DNA of 64,000 nucleotides, taken from the NCBI GenBank assembly GCA_902463265.1, contig CABQEV010000003.1, forward strand, positions 62,001 through 126,000, in the 5' to 3' direction. This DNA comes from UMGS1889 sp900556055. GTDB lineage: Bacteria; Bacillota; Clostridia; Oscillospirales; Ruminococcaceae. The translations under genes and the position numbers were made by a program. This document shows, piece by piece, positions 61,308-64,000 of this stretch. Each line of letters starts with the position of its first letter. The stretch's first letter is position 1. The notes below the pieces were generated by a model, which was given only the letters and a program-made list of their open reading frames with translations, searched no databases and was not told the origin of the DNA.

Positions 61308-62693
61308 TTATTCGTTTTTGATAGCTTCGAGTGCGCTTATCTTTACTGCACGGTTTGCGGGGTAGAAGCCCGACACAAGTCCGATGAATGATGAGAATAT
61401 CAGCGCCAGAAGTACGAGCCAGAGCGGGATTATCGAGATGGGCGTTGAGCCGTCTCCGCCGACCATGTTCGACATAAGGCTGCCGCCGAACTTATTCATG
61501 AAGAAGGAAATGATGTAGCTTATAGCCACGCCGATGCCTCCGCCGAGAAGTCCGATCATGCCTGCTTCCATAAGGAACATTGCACGGATATTCGAGATAA
61601 AGCAGCCAAGCACCTTCATGATGCCGATCTCGCGCGTTCTTTCGTAGATGGACATTATCATAGTGTTTGCGATGCCGATCGCTGCGACAAGAAGGCTTAT
61701 GCCTGCAAGACCGCCGAGAACAAGCTGGATAACAACAAGCTGTCCCTGCATTTCCTTGCGGACCTGCGCCATGCTTGATGCGTTGTAGCCCATTGCCTCG
61801 ACCGCTTCCTGAACGGAGTCAACGTTGTTTATGTCATCTACCCACAGCTTGACCTGTGAGTATTCGGGGGTTTTGTCCTTGATGCCGTTCAGACGGTTGT
61901 AGTCGTTGATTATCTGCTTTGCGAGCGACATATCTATCATAACCGAGTAGACCGTTTCCCAGTTCTGATCCTCCTGAAGGACTGCCGAACAGCTGAGCTT
62001 ATGCTCATAGCCTCTGCCGCCGCTCTGATAGGTTCCGTCATCATTTGTCTTTTTGGTGTTGTTTATCGCAAGCTCAATTGTTTCTTCCATCGGGTCGAAA
62101 AACGGCTGGCGGTAGGTTCCGTCGGGGAGCATTTCCTTCCACACCGTATTATTGTCACGCTTTTTTGTGTCACGGAACTGATAAGCGGCTTCTGCGCCGA
62201 AAACTATGGCGTTTGCGGTGTCTGTTCCCTGCGGAAGCTCGCCCTGATCTACCTTGTAACCGAGTTTGTCAAACTTGGAGAAATCAACACCGTAGATCTG
62301 CATCCAGCTTGCCTGATAACGTCCGTTTTTTCCTGCGGTAAGCGTTACCATATCGCTGCTGACCTCCATCTTCGGGAACACTGAATCTACATGCTCGATA
62401 GCGGAGAGGGCGGCAACTGCATCGTCATTGAGCTTGGGCTGTTCACCCTGAGATGACGAGCTGTCGCCGTAGGAAATGCTGTAACTGCTGTTGTTTCCGT
62501 AGATCGTTACGGCATTCAGGTCGCCCCAGCTTGAAAGCATATTGTCCATTGCGGCGTTCATTCCGAGTCCGAGCGATATCATTACGATGATCGCACAGCA
62601 GCCGATGATAACGCCTATTACTGTCAGAAATGTACGTCCTTTTCTGCGCCACAGATTTTTGAGGCACATCGAGATCATATCAGATATCTTCAT
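61308..62693 (-). CDS. MacB-like ABC transporter permease
   Basis: This 461-residue protein has one N-terminal membrane helix (about 15-40), a periplasmic-type MacB core domain (about 45-310) and a C-terminal FtsX domain of three helices with the phrase YERTREIGIMKVLGC. GAGGA at 62706-62702 is 8 bases before the ATG at 62693 and only 2 before the ATG at 62699, so the former is preferred. It overlaps the end of the upstream gene. An ATPase partner is expected upstream, beyond the window. Confidence 0.9.
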   Translation of the reverse strand: MKISDMISMCLKNLWRRKGRTFLTVIGVIIGCCAIIVMISLGLGMNAAMDNMLSSWGDLNAVTIYGNNSSYSISYGDSSSSQGEQPKLNDDAVAALSAIEHVDSVFPKMEVSSDMVTLTAGKNGRYQASWMQIYGVDFSKFDKLGYKVDQGELPQGTDTANAIVFGAEAAYQFRDTKKRDNNTVWKEMLPDGTYRQPFFDPMEETIELAINNTKKTNDDGTYQSGGRGYEHKLSCSAVLQEDQNWETVYSVMIDMSLAKQIINDYNRLNGIKDKTPEYSQVKLWVDDINNVDSVQEAVEAMGYNASSMAQVRKEMQGQLVVIQLVLGGLAGISLLVAAIGIANTMIMSIYERTREIGIMKVLGCFISNIRAMFLMEAGMIGLLGGGIGVAISYIISFFMNKFGGSLMSNMVGGDGSTPISIIPLWLVLLALIFSSFIGLVSGFYPANRAVKISALEAIKNE

Positions 62694-64000
62694 CGTCATC
62701 GTCCTCGTACTTCTTTTTGCGCTTTTTCTTTACGACAACGATTATCACAACAACAATGACGATCACTGCTGCGCCTGCGGCTATCCATACCCAGACGGGG
62801 ATACCTGACGAGCTGCCGTCCATATCAGTCATTGTGTTGTCATAATTAAAGTCGTCCATTCCTGGGTCATTATCGTAATTCATCGACATAACGGGGATAA
62901 TGAACTCCTGAGTCAGCTCCTTGGGTGTGCCGTTTGCGTCCTCGTATGTAACGACGATATTGCCCTTGACCTCGCCCTCGCTGATGTTCGGGATAATTCT
63001 TGTGTCATAGTATTCTTCCTTTCCGCTGTCAACGTTGCCTATGTAATATGCTGTCGATGTCTTGTCAAATCCTTCGCCTTCAACGTCAACGGTAACGTTA
63101 TAAACTGAGCTTTTGCCCTTGTTTACGAATGTCACGCTGATCGATGTTTCCTGTCCCGAATAACATTCTGTCGGCAGCTCGGGGGGATTTGCGGAAAATC
63201 TGTCTTCCTGCTGGAGAGGGATCGTGATCTTTTCGGTCACTGTTTCAGCCTTTGCACGCTTGCTTCCTACCGTATATTCATAATCGAAAATTACTTCAAG
63301 GGGATAGGAATCAGGCTTGGAATCTGCCTTTGCAATCAGGTCGATGTTTATAACTGTTGATGACTTGGGTCCCAGATCTTCGATAAAGAAGGAGTTGGAC
63401 GAATTGGCAGGGGAGAATGCGATCCCGTTGTCGCCCGTGCCTGCTGCGCCCTGAATAACTACCTTGAGGTTCTGGATAGCTGTTGAAGATGATGCATTCT
63501 GAACTGTCAGCGAGAGGGGGAATGTCTTGCCGCCCGTAACATATTCACCGCCGAAATCATAGTCGGTGATGATAATGTTAGGCGCAAATGCCTGTGCTTC
63601 CTCCTGTGTTGTATCCTGCTTTGGATAGCATGAAACTGTTGCGTTTACAGTCGAGCTTTCAACAGACTGCGGATCGTTTGCCTTTGTCTGATATTCGCAG
63701 ATCATGGGGATAACTTCACGTATCGAGGCGATCCCTTTGCAGCCTACGAGGTTGAATGAAAAGCTCTTTGACGCACCCTTTTCAATGTCGAAGGACGCAT
63801 AGGAAAGTCCCTTGTCGATGGCGAATTTAGAGCCGTCAAGTCCGTCAAGAGTAAGTCTTGCGCCGTTTATTTTTCTGCCTGAATTGTTGGTTACGGTTGC
63901 TGTCAGAGTGAATTTTGTGCCTTCGCCGATGCCTGTTCTGCTGACGGTATAGTTAGTCACGGAAAGTCCGTACTTGCTGATGCCGCCCGAAATGCCGCCT
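62680..64000 (-). CDS. Cell-surface protein with Ig-like (CARDB/NEW3-type) repeats and C-terminal anchor (N-terminus outside window)
   Basis: About 440 residues are visible and the frame runs off the window edge. The visible part repeats beta-rich modules of about 110 residues with NNSGRKINGARLTLDG, NASSSTAIQNLKVVI and NKGKSSVYNVTVDVEG patterns, typical of CARDB or NEW3 domains. It ends with a membrane helix and a charged tail (KKKRKKKYEDDDDEDI). The 3' end overlaps the permease gene, so both probably belong to one export or surface operon. A GTG at 63960 is an internal valine, since the frame stays open with sensible sequence beyond it. Confidence 0.8.
   Translation of the reverse strand, partial: GGISGGISKYGLSVTNYTVSRTGIGEGTKFTLTATVTNNSGRKINGARLTLDGLDGSKFAIDKGLSYASFDIEKGASKSFSFNLVGCKGIASIREVIPMICEYQTKANDPQSVESSTVNATVSCYPKQDTTQEEAQAFAPNIIITDYDFGGEYVTGGKTFPLSLTVQNASSSTAIQNLKVVIQGAAGTGDNGIAFSPANSSNSFFIEDLGPKSSTVINIDLIAKADSKPDSYPLEVIFDYEYTVGSKRAKAETVTEKITIPLQQEDRFSANPPELPTECYSGQETSISVTFVNKGKSSVYNVTVDVEGEGFDKTSTAYYIGNVDSGKEEYYDTRIIPNISEGEVKGNIVVTYEDANGTPKELTQEFIIPVMSMNYDNDPGMDDFNYDNTMTDMDGSSSGIPVWVWIAAGAAVIVIVVVIIVVVKKKRKKKYEDDDDEDI

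Overview
The window looks like a chromosomal stretch of an anaerobic, fibre-degrading Clostridium-class Firmicute, most likely Ruminococcus or a close Oscillospiraceae relative. The reasons are the fused IspH-ribosomal protein S1 gene, a PyrK/PyrD class 1B dihydroorotate dehydrogenase, reverse rubrerythrin, strong AGGAGG ribosome sites and SigA-type promoters, and sugar genes for arabinose, galactose and mannosides. This placement is inference from gene content; no 16S rRNA is present. I see no prophage, insertion sequence or CRISPR array.

Layout. 1-8464 (+) is the pyrimidine operon: the end of pyrR, then pyrC, pyrF, carA, carB, pyrK and pyrD. pyrB and pyrE are not here. 8636-15472 (+) holds a histidine phosphatase, bioY, a Nudix hydrolase, a TepA-like ClpP-fold protein, uppP and an FtsK/SpoIIIE translocase. 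15516-24401 (+) holds a YgiQ radical SAM protein, an MBL-fold hydrolase with its DUF3006 companion, an RpiR regulator, a BaiN-type flavoprotein, then cmk, plsC and the ispH-S1 fusion. 24563-30690 (-) is a tightly overlapped four-gene operon: lipid kinase, hybrid histidine kinase that lacks its phospho-accepting histidine, beta-mannosidase, HD hydrolase. 30947-36591 (+) holds an ABC ATPase with a giant FtsX permease, galT and a DtxR regulator. 36633-39216 (-) holds a FliD-C-like orphan protein and a Na/Pi cotransporter. 39470-42859 (+) holds envelope genes, two of them with start-codon oddities, and a DUF421/DUF4363 pair. 42846-45051 (-) holds a cytidylate-kinase-like protein, a small membrane protein and an EAL protein. 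45313-47202 (+) holds a DUF368 transporter and a ZIP metal transporter. 47203-50143 (-) holds rsmI, a YabB-type methyltransferase and a TrkH potassium channel. 50369-52358 holds a small membrane protein, tyrA, a candidate structured RNA and two tRNA-Ala genes. 52464-57188 is the araA-araB-araD operon (-) with a divergent AraC regulator (+). 57395-61119 (+) holds tRNA-Pro, rubrerythrin, metY and an AI-2E-family exporter. 61308-64000 (-) holds a MacB-like permease and the end of a secreted Ig-like-repeat protein.

The less ordinary signals are: the kinase with Tyr in place of His and its odd operon; a structured, ORF-less locus at about 51.9-52.1 kb with its own promoter and an opposing terminator; a family of diverged intergenic repeats at four places; a stand-alone FliD-C-like protein with excellent expression signals; an apparent CTG start codon; a full terminator hairpin inside the pyr operon; and a two-hairpin leader before the ZIP transporter gene.
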